Source: Klebsormidium nitens
Lineage: Eukaryota > Streptophyta > Klebsormidiophyceae > Klebsormidiales > Klebsormidiaceae
Direction: 5' to 3'
Assembly: GCA_000708835.1 (NCBI GenBank)
Contig: DF237050.1
Coordinates: 1 to 56,870, forward strand
DNA: 56,870 bases
The notes below the pieces were generated by a model, which had not been told where the DNA came from, made no database searches, and saw only the letters and a list, made by a program, of their open reading frames with translations. Both the position numbers and the translations under genes were made by a program. Every line of letters starts with the position of its first letter. Within the stretch, counting starts at the first letter, position 1. Of this stretch, positions 1-11,400 are shown piece by piece.

Positions 1-412
1 CGCGTCCCCCATCTAGCGCCGCATGCCCCGTGGCGGCAGTAGCTGCCTGGACCGCCCGAGTTGCGGAGGCTCCAACCCCCACCCCAAATGTGTTCGCCCC
101 AGCGGCGAATCCGCTCCCCCCGCCTCCCGACTGCGCTGAGCTGAACCTCTCGACAACAAGTCCAAGACGCGCTAGCTTATCCGCATAGTCCCCAAGAAAA
201 CGCTCCCCGGCGCAGAGGCTTCCCATGTCCGAGTCGGGGAAACACATGGCCCACGTTTTGAGCGGCAGACCAACGCGCGACATCGGCCGCCAGTGCTGCG
301 TGAGCACTTCAAGGACGGCACTTGCAACGCCAGCCTCCATCATGACATCCTTGACGTCACGCTGGAGATCAGGGAGGGGGCGGCCGACCGGGGTGCTCTT
401 GACAATGAGCAT
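1..412 (-). CDS. 5' part of an unrecognised gene, cut by the left edge
   Basis: The minus strand is open without a stop from an ATG at 412 to the left edge, about 137 codons, with GC-rich codons like the other exons here. The frame is also open back to a stop near 470, and a possible splice acceptor (GTGCAG, about 432-437) precedes the codons for QQILISE, so the ATG may be internal to an exon instead of the start. A TATA-like GTATAAAA lies at about 450-457 on the minus strand. The first 90 residues look globular (for example VGRPLPDLQRDV and ERFLGDYADKLARLGLV); the rest turns into a low-complexity Gly/Ala/Ser/Thr stretch. I do not recognise the family, and a transposon-derived protein cannot be excluded. 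The gene is divergent from LESV. Confidence 0.45.
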   Translation of the reverse strand, partial: MLIVKSTPVGRPLPDLQRDVKDVMMEAGVASAVLEVLTQHWRPMSRVGLPLKTWAMCFPDSDMGSLCAGERFLGDYADKLARLGLVVERFSSAQSGGGGSGFAAGANTFGVGVGASATRAVQAATAATGHAALDGGR

Positions 413-1742
413 AAGCTCGGAGATCAAAATCTGCTGCACAAGTGCGGGTTTTATACCCCGACGCCCACTTTAAGGTACACGAGTACGGGTGGGGTTAGTT
501 TGGTGGTTAGGGTGGGTTCGGGTGCGGAGCAGGTGAGTTTGTTCTTAGGGATTTAGTGTTGGTTAAACCACCACCCAGTAGTTACATATACGGCCGGGAT
601 GCCGGCCGTCCTCAGAACTTGAACTTCAAGTCCGAAGTTCAAGTTCTACTCATGGGCGCACACATTTGGCACTTGAAAAGGGCTCTCATCTCGCTGTAAG
701 AATGTACAAAACATGGTTTTCAATGGCGGTGCCAAGCCCAGTCGCCCCAAAGAGGCCTTGCAGGAAGGCGCCAGGCTTTTCAGCTCTCAAAACCACCAAA
801 AATAGCTCCTATAGGCTGAGAGTAGCTTTGTAGGGCCTCCAGGCCTTGTTTTTGACGGTTTTCAGAGCTGGAAAAGGGAGCGCGTTCCCACGGGGCCTGT
901 TCCTAGCGACCAGGCTTGACACCGCTGGATTTGGTGAAGGTTTGATACAGATTTCAGGAAGAGGAACCACCATTTCGAGTGTTCAAGAAGATGCGCCCCA
1001 GGGTCGCAGTTTGAATATTACGATCTCGACGACCGTTGGCAGGTTATGCCACGTCAGCATTTTAATTTGCCCGATTATAAAGTCTCGGTGGTGGTTTAAG
1101 CCAAGAAATTGAGTACTTTCAGTACCTAAGATCCTTATTATTATTAGAGTTTATGGTTATCTGCACACGCCCCAATGCGGCCCCATGCCTTTGATACGCA
1201 CGGGCTGATCATTGGATGGATACCGGGGAAGTAGGTATCCATACCGGTATAGCCTGTAGGTATGAAACTGGCTGCTGGCACCAGCTGCTGCCGGTTTCAA
1301 GTGGTTCATGGTCGACGTTTTGCAGATCAAGCAAAATCCTGAAGGCTGCCATCTACGTATGCAACCAAAATCCTCAATATACCGTATGCTTATAAATTTG
1401 ACGAGTTGGTCGCTTTTGGGGGGTGCATTCCAGGCTCAAGTTGGGAGGGGGCCGGAGATGCAATCAAATATCGGCGCATCAAGCCGATTCAAGGACCTTG
1501 CAACTCCCTTGCAAGTTGCAGGTAGATACCTAGGTAGCTTTGCAAAATGCAATTCAGCCACAATTCCAGCCTCAATTCCAGGTTCCTTTCATGCATTCAA
1601 TGCATTTGCAGTTCTGCCTTGTGGTGAAGGCACAGAGACATAGAGCAGCAGCCAGCTTCGTACAACTTACTCGCAGCAACATGCAGCAGCTCTCTTAGAT
1701 CATCTAAGTTTCTTTCCGGGTCTAACTGCACAGATTGTGAAG
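413..1742. other. Intergenic spacer between divergent genes
   Basis: No convincing coding frame is present on either strand. It should hold the promoters of the left-edge gene and of LESV. A G-rich stretch at about 485-555 includes GGTTAGGGT, reminiscent of plant telomere repeats but not a tandem array. Two inverted repeats lie at 590-647. An imperfect hairpin (GAAACTGGC... / ...GCCGGTTTC) lies at about 1264-1298, next to several GGTAT copies at 1230-1264. I see nothing else. Confidence 0.5.
590..647. repeat. Two adjacent perfect inverted repeats
   Basis: Arms ACGGCCGG (590-597) and CCGGCCGT (602-609) flank a 4-base loop. Just downstream, AGAACTTGAACTT (614-626) pairs perfectly with AAGTTCAAGTTCT (635-647) around an 8-base loop. 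The pair sits in the spacer between divergent genes. Function is unknown: DNA-binding palindromes, a transcript hairpin or a transposon remnant are all possible. Confidence 0.6.
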
Positions 1743-4700
1743 ATGGATGTCCAGGTTGTGAGCCGGCGGTCGCTGATTCAAGGGACGCAAATTGAACGCT
1801 GCGCACACATCAGGGGTGCACAATGCCATCAATTAGCAGCGTGCTTGAGCGGCAGGTTCCAGGCTTCGACACAGCATGATCCAGTCGTTTCTTCTAAGAG
1901 CAGTCTGCGGATCATACCACAAATCAGCCTCCATTCACGAGATCAGCATGCATTTATTAGCTCAGTCCGCCCTCAGGCAGGCAGCAACGCTGCAAGAAGG
2001 GGCACCATCCGGGCGGTGCAAACTAGAGAGAGGGGGTCTGGAGGCCCCCCCGGAGATCAGCAGCCGCCAGGGCCCCCAGGGCAGGGGGGGGACATGTCGT
2101 ATCTCGGGATGTGGAAGGCCGCTAGGGACAGGAAAGAAGCTGATAGGAAGCGGCAGGATGAGGAAGAGATTAAGGCCAGGCTAGAGGCGGAGGAGGCAAG
2201 GAGAAACCAGGTAGATCTGCGGGATCGGCAATACGCTTTTTTCCCCTTCCTAGGTGACATTGTATTGCAATCCATGCTTTAGGTGCTTCGTTAGGCATCA
2301 TGCTAGATCGAACGCCTGAAGAATGCAGTAAGGAGAGCGTAATTTATGGTTTTGGCGATTCACAGATCAATCGATTTGGTGGGCACAGGAAGAGGGACTT
2401 CTTACAACTTGGACCCTAACTCCTTAAGTATCCATTCAAAAGGCGGCTATACAGGCTTAATCAAAGACGCAGATACCTTTACGCTTTGATAATCTGACAT
2501 TTCTGGTGGTCTGTCGCCAACATAGCACCGACGCTGACGTAGCAAAATTCACTGGGCGAGCAACCATCAAGAACTTTATTCACATGACACAATCTGGAGG
2601 GACTGGACTACCAGCGATTGTCCTGAAAGTGACCAACTCTTTTTTCAACAACCTCCATAGGTGCCCTCTCAGAACGTCCTGCTTGTCAGAGGCCGGCTGC
2701 AGCGGACTTGATTAGCTTTCCTTATTTCTGCATTCAAGAATTTTCCATAAAGTTCCCCGGAAAATGTCAAATCCTGGCATGGCCATCCCTGTAGAACCCA
2801 AGCTGGCTATTCGGTCCCATGGCCATGGCTTTTGTCTTCAGGGCTAGGAGGGGAGGTACTCAGGCTAACCGCCGCGTCCACCATCAGAAAATCAGACACC
2901 TCAACGTGTTAGTTTCATCATCCATCAAGCCACCCTATTTTTGAGCCCAGTTATGAATCTACCGACACAATGTTCCTGGGACTTCCGCAGATCGACAAAA
3001 AATCATTCTTTTGTGCAAGACGCTGAGTATCCCGAGGGGATTGCTCAGAGTCCTCAATAGACCAGCGGAATCGTCACCCAATTTTTGTGTCTGTACTCCC
3101 ATCAGGACACAGAGGCCAGCCAGCGCCGCCGACGTGAGCAGCAGTTCTCCAGCATTCTCTCCGTCCCCTCCGAGGAGCGCGACCGCGTCGAGCGCGCCCT
3201 CGTCCTCGACCGTGCCGCCGCCGCCATCGCCGCAGCTAACGCCGCGCTCGAGGCTGCCGACGAGGGCCGCCGCACCTGGTCCGCCGCCGCTCGTGAGAGA
3301 CCGACCTCCGTCCCCAAAAGAAGCGTCTTTTTGGAGACGAGAGAAGGAGCGCTGACGCCTCTCGGCACATCGGGGGTGCTACTGACGAAGAAGCCTGGGG
3401 AGGACGCGGGGGCAACTAGACTGGAGCGTGGTTCTGGAGGGAGTGGCGGGGGGTTTTCAAAGGGGGGCGGAGGGGGCTCGCTCACGTTGGGGGAGGATGC
3501 GACGCCCGGGCCGGACTTCTGGAGCTGGACTCCGCCCGAGGGGGGTACGGACGGCAGTCGGGGGGCAGAGACGCCAATGCTGAAGAGGGCGGAGGCGCCC
3601 AAAGCGAGGCCGCAGCGGGAGACGATGGTGATGGACAGGCCGACGAGTAAGTTTCAGAAGGCGGCATGAGGCTGTACTGGTTTTGCTCTGGTTCCGGAGC
3701 ATCCGATTTCCATTTTGTCCTTCTAGGGTGACGTACATTTTGTTTCTTCGCAATCTTTCAGTCTGCTCAACAGCATTGTGGCAGCGCCAGGGAGTCTTGG
3801 CACCCAGCTTACGCAACACGACTTGCAGAATGGTTTCGAAAGTTTCTTCGAAGTTCAGCTTACATCCTCTCAAAGGTTCGTACAAATTGACTATCCGTGT
3901 CTCATTGTGCCCCAAGTCGGATGAGAATGTCAATTGACCTTGGAAGGGGTTCAAAGATAGTCTCTGTTGTAGAAGCTTACCGGAGAAAGCTGACCTTTTG
4001 CCTCTTTCAAGAGAGACCTGACCCCTCCCCTCTCGTGCGCAGGTTTCCAGACGCTGTCGCTGCCCTTGCAGAGCCAATCTCAGGCGGAGAGCTCGATCAC
4101 GAGCCTCCCTCCCCTGCAGTCCATGCTAGACGTTGCAGTTGGTCAAGAGGAGGGTGAGCGCACACGCCAAGAGCAAGAGCTAGCAGAGGCGCACGCCGAG
4201 CAGGCAATTCAGATGCCCGAGGGTTTGAGGGTTTTGGAGGAGGCGGGGGCGACTTCGGACAGCGGGGTGGAAGCAGACGGGACCAGGTGGGGCTGGTGTA
4301 GCACGACGGCATTTCTCTTTCGTGAAGACGTCATTGAGTTGGCCAGGTGTCGCTCTCCTATATCCTTGTTTAGGTCTTCTACTTGACCTTGGTGAACGGT
4401 GGGGTTGATGAGGTCGGTCGTAGAGGCGTGTTGCTTCTCTGCTCAACATCAATTGCGTCGATTAAGGGGAGGGTAAGTATCTTGATTTCCCACCGTTTCA
4501 CGTGAAGCGCATTGCATGTTGGAATCGACGTTGAAGAAGTTATTTTTCGTAGGAGAATTATTGTCGTCGACCAACTTTTGTACTGTTGGGTGGTCGATAT
4601 GGTCTTATTATTACGGCAAGCAATTGCACAAGTCCGACAGAGGTTGGTTGATGCACAGCGGTTGTCCCTCTCTAAGTAATAAAGGTGGCTCCTCAAAGGT

Positions 4701-6950
4701 AGAATTGTATAGCCTCTGTTGCTCAATTGCGGACGAGAAAAGTACGAATCAAGGGTCCGCCTAAAGATCTCGTATTTTCGACTGCTAGGTGGTGGAAGGA
4801 GACCGGCACCGAGGAGCGGGCGAACGGGGAGGTGTGCGTCTGGACGGTCGTTCGGGGAGTCAGTGCGGACGGCGCTACAGAGTGGGAGAACAAGTGGTGG
4901 GAGGTGAGGCACTCCACGTCACGTCATCGGGGCTCTTTCTTACATCGACATTCCCTGATGCATTTCATCACAGCAAAGTGGGTGCGAAAAGGTGCATATC
5001 GTGTTTGAGAATTAGTGTCAATAAGTACACTTTATGATTCGTGCAGAAGTTCGTTCAGGCGCAGTTGTCATGCGGTGCCAGCTTTGCCAGAAGCCTACCG
5101 CAAATCGTCTCTTGGAGAGCGGTGCTGAGCTTGGGTTAGATCTGCTAACGCGTTACCTGCACCATGAATATGCGACCAAAGTGTGGGACGCCAGGGCTCT
5201 TTGCGGTTCGCACACTTGGCACTATCAGTTCTCGGCCTCAAATCCAGAAACCCCTGTTCTCATCGCACTTCGTTGTTCAGGTGAGCGACGAGTTCGACTA
5301 CAAAGAACTAGGCGCGGAGAAGTCTGGACGCGACGCGTACGGCGCAGTGTGGCGGGAGACGTGGAAGGAGGGCATGTGGAACGATGCCAAGACGGGGCTT
5401 CCGCACATCGAGAGGAGCGCCGACAAGTGGTCTCGGGCGGGTGATGGAGCGGAGTGGCACGAGAAGTGGTGAGCGCGGCTTTTGAGGATTTGGTACTCTG
5501 CACTGGAAGTAGATTGAAAGGCTTATATGTGGGTGTTGAAAAGAAGACAGTTGGGTGCTCAGCGCGAATGCATGGGAAGCTAGGAAAGTCCGGTCAATGC
5601 TGCGTAGCGGTCAAGAGCGGCCGATGCGCGCGTCACGCTCGTAGCTAAGGGGCCTTGTATATGCATGGCTGATCGAGTTTCTTTTGAGTCAATTTGCAGT
5701 CCACACCTCAGACTCCCAGCTTATGACCATATCCTGACGGAGCTGGGAATTCTGACGAGTCTGGTCATGCGACGGATTTCGTTTCTTTGAAGAGTCTGGC
5801 TGACCATCTTTAAGTCAGGCCGCGGACTGGCACGATTGGTTTGCTCTTGCGCCTTTCAGAAGAGCCGAAAGGCTTGCAAATCTTGAAACGTCCATGATAT
5901 AAGCGGCGATAAGTGGATATACATCAGCTCGGGTGAACGTGGTACAAACCCACCTCGCAGAGCGGGCAGTGAACTCCGTTGCTCGCTGCAACTAGTCGCG
6001 GCAGATAGTGTCGACTTCAGGCATTGTCGCTTGGTTCTTAGAGCTGTTTGCGGCGCTGGCAGGTACGAGCACTACGACGCGACGAACAAGGTGCAGAAGT
6101 CGGCGGACAAGTGGGCCAAGCTCGCGGACGGGGTGGACCCCGAGCCGGGGCACGCGCACATCTGGCACGAACGGTGGGGGGAGGACTTCGACGGCAGAGG
6201 CGGCGCGGTCAAGTGGACCGACAGGTAAGCGCAAGCCTGCCCTCTTCTTTTCCGCTTGCATTTCTCCGTTAAACTGCTCTTGTGCTCTGGCATCAAGCGT
6301 TGCTGCGGTTGCCCGAGCTACAAGGTTGCAGGGGGACTATGCGAAACTGTCGGATCGAAACGTGTCAGTCAAGTACAGTTGACGTCCACTGTGCGGATGT
6401 AGTTTAGCAAACGTGCAACCCCCTTATCACTGCAAAGTGATGTGTATCTTCATGCAGATCTTGCCGCAAGCAGGTTCACTTGAAGTCGAACGTCTGGCTG
6501 ATTGGATTGCCCATTATCATCAACAACCGTCTTGTCAACCGGCACGATCTCAGAGTCTAATTGTGCTTTTGGATAGGTAGAAAGCACAGAGCATCTCGTA
6601 CTGATTCGGACCACATGTACAGGTGGGCGGAGAAGTTCGAGGCCGACGGCAGTACCACCAAGTGGGGGGACAAGTGGGACGAGAAGTTCGACCGCTACGG
6701 CAAGGGCCAAAAACTGGGAGAGACTTGGCAGCAGGGTTCTGGTGGAGATTCTTCGAGGACGTGGGGCGAGAACCACTTTGGCAACGGGCAAGTACAGAAG
6801 TTTGGGAACAGCACTACAGGCGAGCATTGGGATACGACGGAGTCCATGGACACGTGGTACGAAACGAAGGCGCACTTCGGTTTCCAAGACTGTTTCAACC
6901 AAGCATATAAGCTGCGGCAGGTTGGACGCAAAAAGAAGCAACAGCTCTAG
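1743..6950 (+). CDS. LESV: LIKE EARLY STARVATION (LESV) starch-binding plastid protein
   Basis: LESV works in the plastid stroma with ESV1, where the family binds starch glucans and assists their ordering at granule initiation. Proposed exons are 1743-2210, 3106-3646, 4043-4286, 4789-4903, 5281-5468, 6063-6224 and 6623-6950; phases agree and give 681 residues. The first ~95 residues are Arg/Ser-rich without acidic runs, as in a transit peptide. A charged coiled-coil-like stretch follows (RKEADRKRQDEEE), then a Gly-rich region with the family motif TPGPDFWSWTPP, then SLPPLQSMLDV. Exons 4-7 carry the diagnostic tryptophan-rich repeats (RWWKETG, ENKWWEV, FDYKELGAEKSGRD, GHAHIWHERWGE, KWGDKWDEKFD, GEHWDT), ending in DCFNQAYKLRQ. 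The ATG at 1743 starts the only open first exon; the 5' end is the least certain part. Intron 2 contains an in-phase open segment (3762-3875) that could be a cassette exon. ESV1 is the alternative, but the WSWTPP segment and length favour LESV. Confidence 0.92.
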
Positions 6951-8482
6951 GCTGAGGTGCTGTGCAGATAGCGAGGTTGGCTTGTGTGGACACCTTGTAC
7001 GCCCCACCCTTAGCTGAAGGATCTGAGAAGTGACGTTGCTTTTTGAGGTACACAGGCTGAGAGCAAGCGGCTTAACAGGTGTCGATGTTGAATGTAGATT
7101 ATGTAAGTGTCTTCTGTCTAAGGGGTTGATCACGATGTTGCTCCTCTTCTTTATGGAAACAATTGTGATGTGATGTGGTCTTCAGGACCTCACACTGATT
7201 CCATGCTGCATCCAACAGCCTCGTCACATCACGATGCACACACTCATTCGAGGCATGCCCGACAACGAGAAATGTGGGAAGACAGGGTCGACTCAGGATT
7301 TTGCATGCGTGTTTGTAACATATAGGCACATGTGTCCGGACTCGTATTGGTTCGGCGAACTTCGGCTACGACCCGGCTACACTGAAGGGCTGGACCAGGG
7401 GCCATGCAAGAAGAGGATGTTTCTCGAGCAACACGTACACGGCTGCTAATGTGCCAGATTGTACTAAACTACTAGCGATGCAATTCTTAAGCTGTCGCTG
7501 GGCCGCCCGCGGCGCGGCCGCCCAAGAGGACGGCCGCGTCGCGCAGGGTCAAAAATGACCGTACAATCAGAAGTGCATCTTCAAGACGTGCCGTCCGATG
7601 AGCAATCAGCTCCTATCTCTAACCGTCGGATCGGCATGATTCTAGTCGCCTCCTCAGCATACGTCACCTTTGTCAGCCGGGACAAGTGGCAGGATGCTGC
7701 CCATCATTAATGCAAGCGGGGCGCTGACGTCAGCCGGCTGTCTCATATGTGGCTTTGCCAATTATGCACCTGCCACTGGTTCTCGGCACTCATCTTGTCT
7801 GCGAGGACAGCTGTTTGGTCGCAGTCGAAGGCAGCTGGATGCGACATGGCGCCAGTTTGCGGGTGCAACCGCTGCACAACTTTAAGACTAAAGAGCAAGG
7901 GGTGAAGAGAAAAAGACAAGCATGGCATGCAGTGCAGGCTTTGATTTCATTCGCGATCTGGTTTGACTCGATGAAGCCTAGCAACCGCAGGGCCGGATCT
8001 AAAATCGCTGGAATGAATCCTCCAATGTTTATGCATTCTTCAAACGACCCGGTGCAGCTCAGGAACGTGTGGGGTGAAAAGGCCTAGGCCTAATGCTTAA
8101 AGAGAGCACAAAGATTCTGCTGAGAAGTCAGCAGATCTCTACAGATCTCTACTTGTGGTGAAAAGCAAAGCATGAGCGCGATGCTCAGCGGCCATCAAAG
8201 AAGCTATTGTCAGATCTACAGGTTGCTGCACCCTCTGTGTTGAGGTAGGGACGTGGACTGTCGCCCCCCTGCTTTGAGCATCTTCTCAATCCTGCTGTGG
8301 TACAGAACTTTGTTCATAGAAGGTGGTGCATTGTAGATCGCAGTTGGAAGACATGTTCTGCCTCCATCAAAAGACTCATCAGGAGAGCAACTCTGCGCAG
8401 CTTCGAGCAATAGGCTGGTCTTTCCTGATACCTGCCTATCACATTGACGTGCAGGTCAAAGGGGCACTTCCATTACAGAAGC
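6951..8482. other. Intergenic spacer, LESV to ETO1-like gene
   Basis: It holds the LESV 3' UTR and the promoter and 5' UTR of the next gene. Short ORFs show no recognisable protein. A very GC-rich patch with repeated GGCCGCC/GCGGCC words lies at about 7499-7545, and a short tandem duplication of AGATCTCTAC at about 8134-8153. Unseen 5' exons of the ETO1-like gene could lie here. Confidence 0.45.
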
Positions 8483-11400
8483 ATGACTAGGCTTGGAGAG
8501 CCTCTCCTGGGGGATGGTGGGATGTTTCTTTCAACCAACTATGTTGATGACCTGGCTACCATCCAGGAGCAGCTTGACGGCGCTCACAGCAAAGCAATTC
8601 CCAGGGAGGATTCGGAGGCCGATGGTTCGCGAGCCCTGCTGTATTCAGCGCAGGCACTCCTCTTTGATGGACTAGGTGCGTAATGTTGCGTTTTTTGTTG
8701 GAGGCCTGTCTGAGCAACCTTGTGGAGTCACATTGGATGTTGATTTGCTAATCAATAGGGCCCTCCCTGAAACCTGCGGTGAGGCCTCATGATTGATTTT
8801 GGCTCTGGCCTCGTTGACCTCACTAGAAGGATGGTTGATCATTGAGGTTCATTGGTTTTGGGGCCCTGCCAGAATCAGCGGTACCATTTGCTGCGGATTG
8901 TTGGAGCACTCCCTCTCTTAAACCACAGCGCTCCTGGTTTGCCTGGTCTAGAGCCTGGAACACCACCCCAATCATGCTGACTCCTTGTCGCGTTTGCTTG
9001 ACAGGAGAGGGGAAACTAATGAGGCAGAGCCTGGAGAGTGCCAGGCGAGCAGCTTTGGACGAGCGGCAAAAGCTTGTCTTTGACAGCTGGGCCAAGTTCC
9101 AGTCTAATGGCCTCCTTGAAAGCAGCGCGGGCCTTCTTAGGAGGCAGAGCAGGAGCGCTTCAATGAAACTGAGCCCCGATGAGGGAAACGAAGAGGTGGC
9201 TGGGGCTGAAGTGTCTGGCGATCGGTGCCGGGTGTGCAATGGCACCAGAAATTCTGTTCCTGGTTCTGCGGGGGCGGAAGGTGGACTGAGGACAGGGGAA
9301 TCAGAAGAAAGTCGTCAGAGGTGGTGCATACCGGCTGCTGAGGATGTGGTACTGCTCACTGTGGCTGGACAGTTTGTGGCGTGCTCCCGCTCGAGCCTGG
9401 CAGAGCTGTCTGCGCCATTCAACGCCATGCTCTTGGGGCAATATCAAGAGAGCCGGAAAACGGCCATACCGTTTGACCTGAACGGACTCAGCCCTGCAGG
9501 TAAGGGATTGATATTCGCCTTGAATAATGTTGATGTTGCCTCTACTAGGTGAAAGTGCTTTTAGATCCATACCTATGCTGGCATCCAGAGGAAAGATAAG
9601 ATGAAGTACCTCAAGGTTTTCTTTGCACATTCAACACCATTTGAGTAAAGCAGTTGCAATCTGGAATCAAGAATTTGTTCGTACCCTCCCTTAAGACACT
9701 TGGTGCCCTAGCATAAAGTCTATATTCTACAATTTTGCTAAAGACCACTGAATGCAGCTTCAGGATTGCACTTCCATGTGGCAGTCCCCTCTTCTTCAGT
9801 TCAGTGCCAGGTCAGCGAGAAGCTGATATGAAGCAAGATCAGGAGTACATTTGAAGACTTAATCAATCGTCTTGTTTTGCAGGTTTGCAAGCAGTCGAGA
9901 GGTTTAGTAGGACGGGCTCCCTAGAGGAGCGTCCTGGTGCCACGTGTGAGCGCTGGCTGTGTGGAGCAGGGAACAGCGCTTGCGCCCTGCGCCAGCCTGC
10001 AGTGTCAGAGTCCTCAGGCAGCCATCACATGTCAGACGCAGAGTGGCAACCCTCTGCAGAGTCAAGCGACGAAGAAGAGTCGGATACAGAGGACGAAGAG
10101 AAGAGCATCAGTCCCCGAACAGCTAGGAGAGTGCCGGTCTCGAACAGTGAACTCTTTGCAGCGACTACGTGCGAAGAGTGGCCTCAAGAGAGGCCTGTAG
10201 CATCAGCGCACGAGCCTCTTTCGGATCCAGGCAGCCAAACGGAGTCAAGCAAAGATGCAACTAGACTGGACTCCACCGAGAGCTCGTCCCTAGGTCGAGG
10301 CATGAGGCGCATGGTTCCGAGCAAAGCTTTGAGAAGCGAGTTCAGTGGGGGTTTTGGCAAAGGGATGAAGATCAGGGTAGGGTCGAACGGGGATCTGAAG
10401 GCGCTCGATGACGATGCACAGGCGTGTGCGCTCAGCTGCGTGGAAGCAGGGCGAGACCAGGTGTACACGGACTTGGTCGTGGAGGTTCTGCTCTTTGCAA
10501 GCCGGTTCTGCTGCGAGGGCCTCAAGGCGCACTGCGATGAGCGTCTTGCCAAGATGGTGAGTTGACAAGTTACCCACGTCTCATAAAAAGTCCCAAGACG
10601 TCTCATAAAAAGTCCAAGATCTTTGGTCAGAAGAGCATCGAACCACCTGCCCGATACCTTTCTGAATACCCAGGATCGCACCTTCGGCAGGATACAAAAT
10701 AACAGGAAACTGCTTAAGACCTCAATATTAGAAGGTCCAACAGAAGCTTGTTGCAGCGAGTACACCAGTCTCAACATCCTTCAGGCTTTCGAGAGTCCAT
10801 TTGAGGTCAGAGCTGCTCATTCACTTTCGTCTTTTGCCCTCCTCTTATTTTCCTATGCGCCTTAGACGCCCGTTCCTGTACGAAATCTGCGAGCGAAACT
10901 TCTGTCCTCGGGCCCTACAAAAGTTCAATTTGTCCGATCTGATATATTGCATTGGACTAACAACATTTGAAACGTAGGCTAGTGTCGTCGACCCTTTGAC
11001 GAAAATTCCTGCCTGCTTGCAGGTCAACACGAGCGAGGAAGCCGTCTCCAACCTGGCCTTCGCTCTCGAGGAGTCGTGCCCTGTCCTCACCACCCGCTGC
11101 CTAAAGCTTCTCCTCGAGAGAATGCCACGTGTCCTGATCACCGATCCGACGGTTGCGGAGCTTCTGCTCAGCAAGGACGGGAGGCGCCAGCTGCAGCAGG
11201 CCGGCTTCGCCTCTTTTGCGTTCTACTTCTTCCTGGTAAGTGCCGTTCCCATCTTATAGGTTGGCAGCCTGACACTGTGAGAGGAAAAGTGATTATATCG
11301 ACCTCTCAATCTGTTTTGCCTCTTGCTGTGCTTTGAGTGGACCTATGTGTTGACTACCCAATCTAGCCAGTTGTGTTCCAACGCACTCGTTTTTTGCAGC

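Noticed and set aside
485-555. Telomere-like G-rich sequence with GGTTAGGGT
   Set aside because: Only scattered partial units, not a TTTAGGG array, and genes lie on both sides.
3763-3925. Alternative open frame (LLNSIVAAPG...) in LESV intron 2
   Set aside because: Its phase does not fit the flanking exons, and a stop follows without a suitable donor in phase.
7749-8087. 112-codon ORF as a possible N-terminal exon of the ETO1-like gene
   Set aside because: No resemblance to ETO1/EOL N-termini, and no splice donor that links it in phase to 8483.
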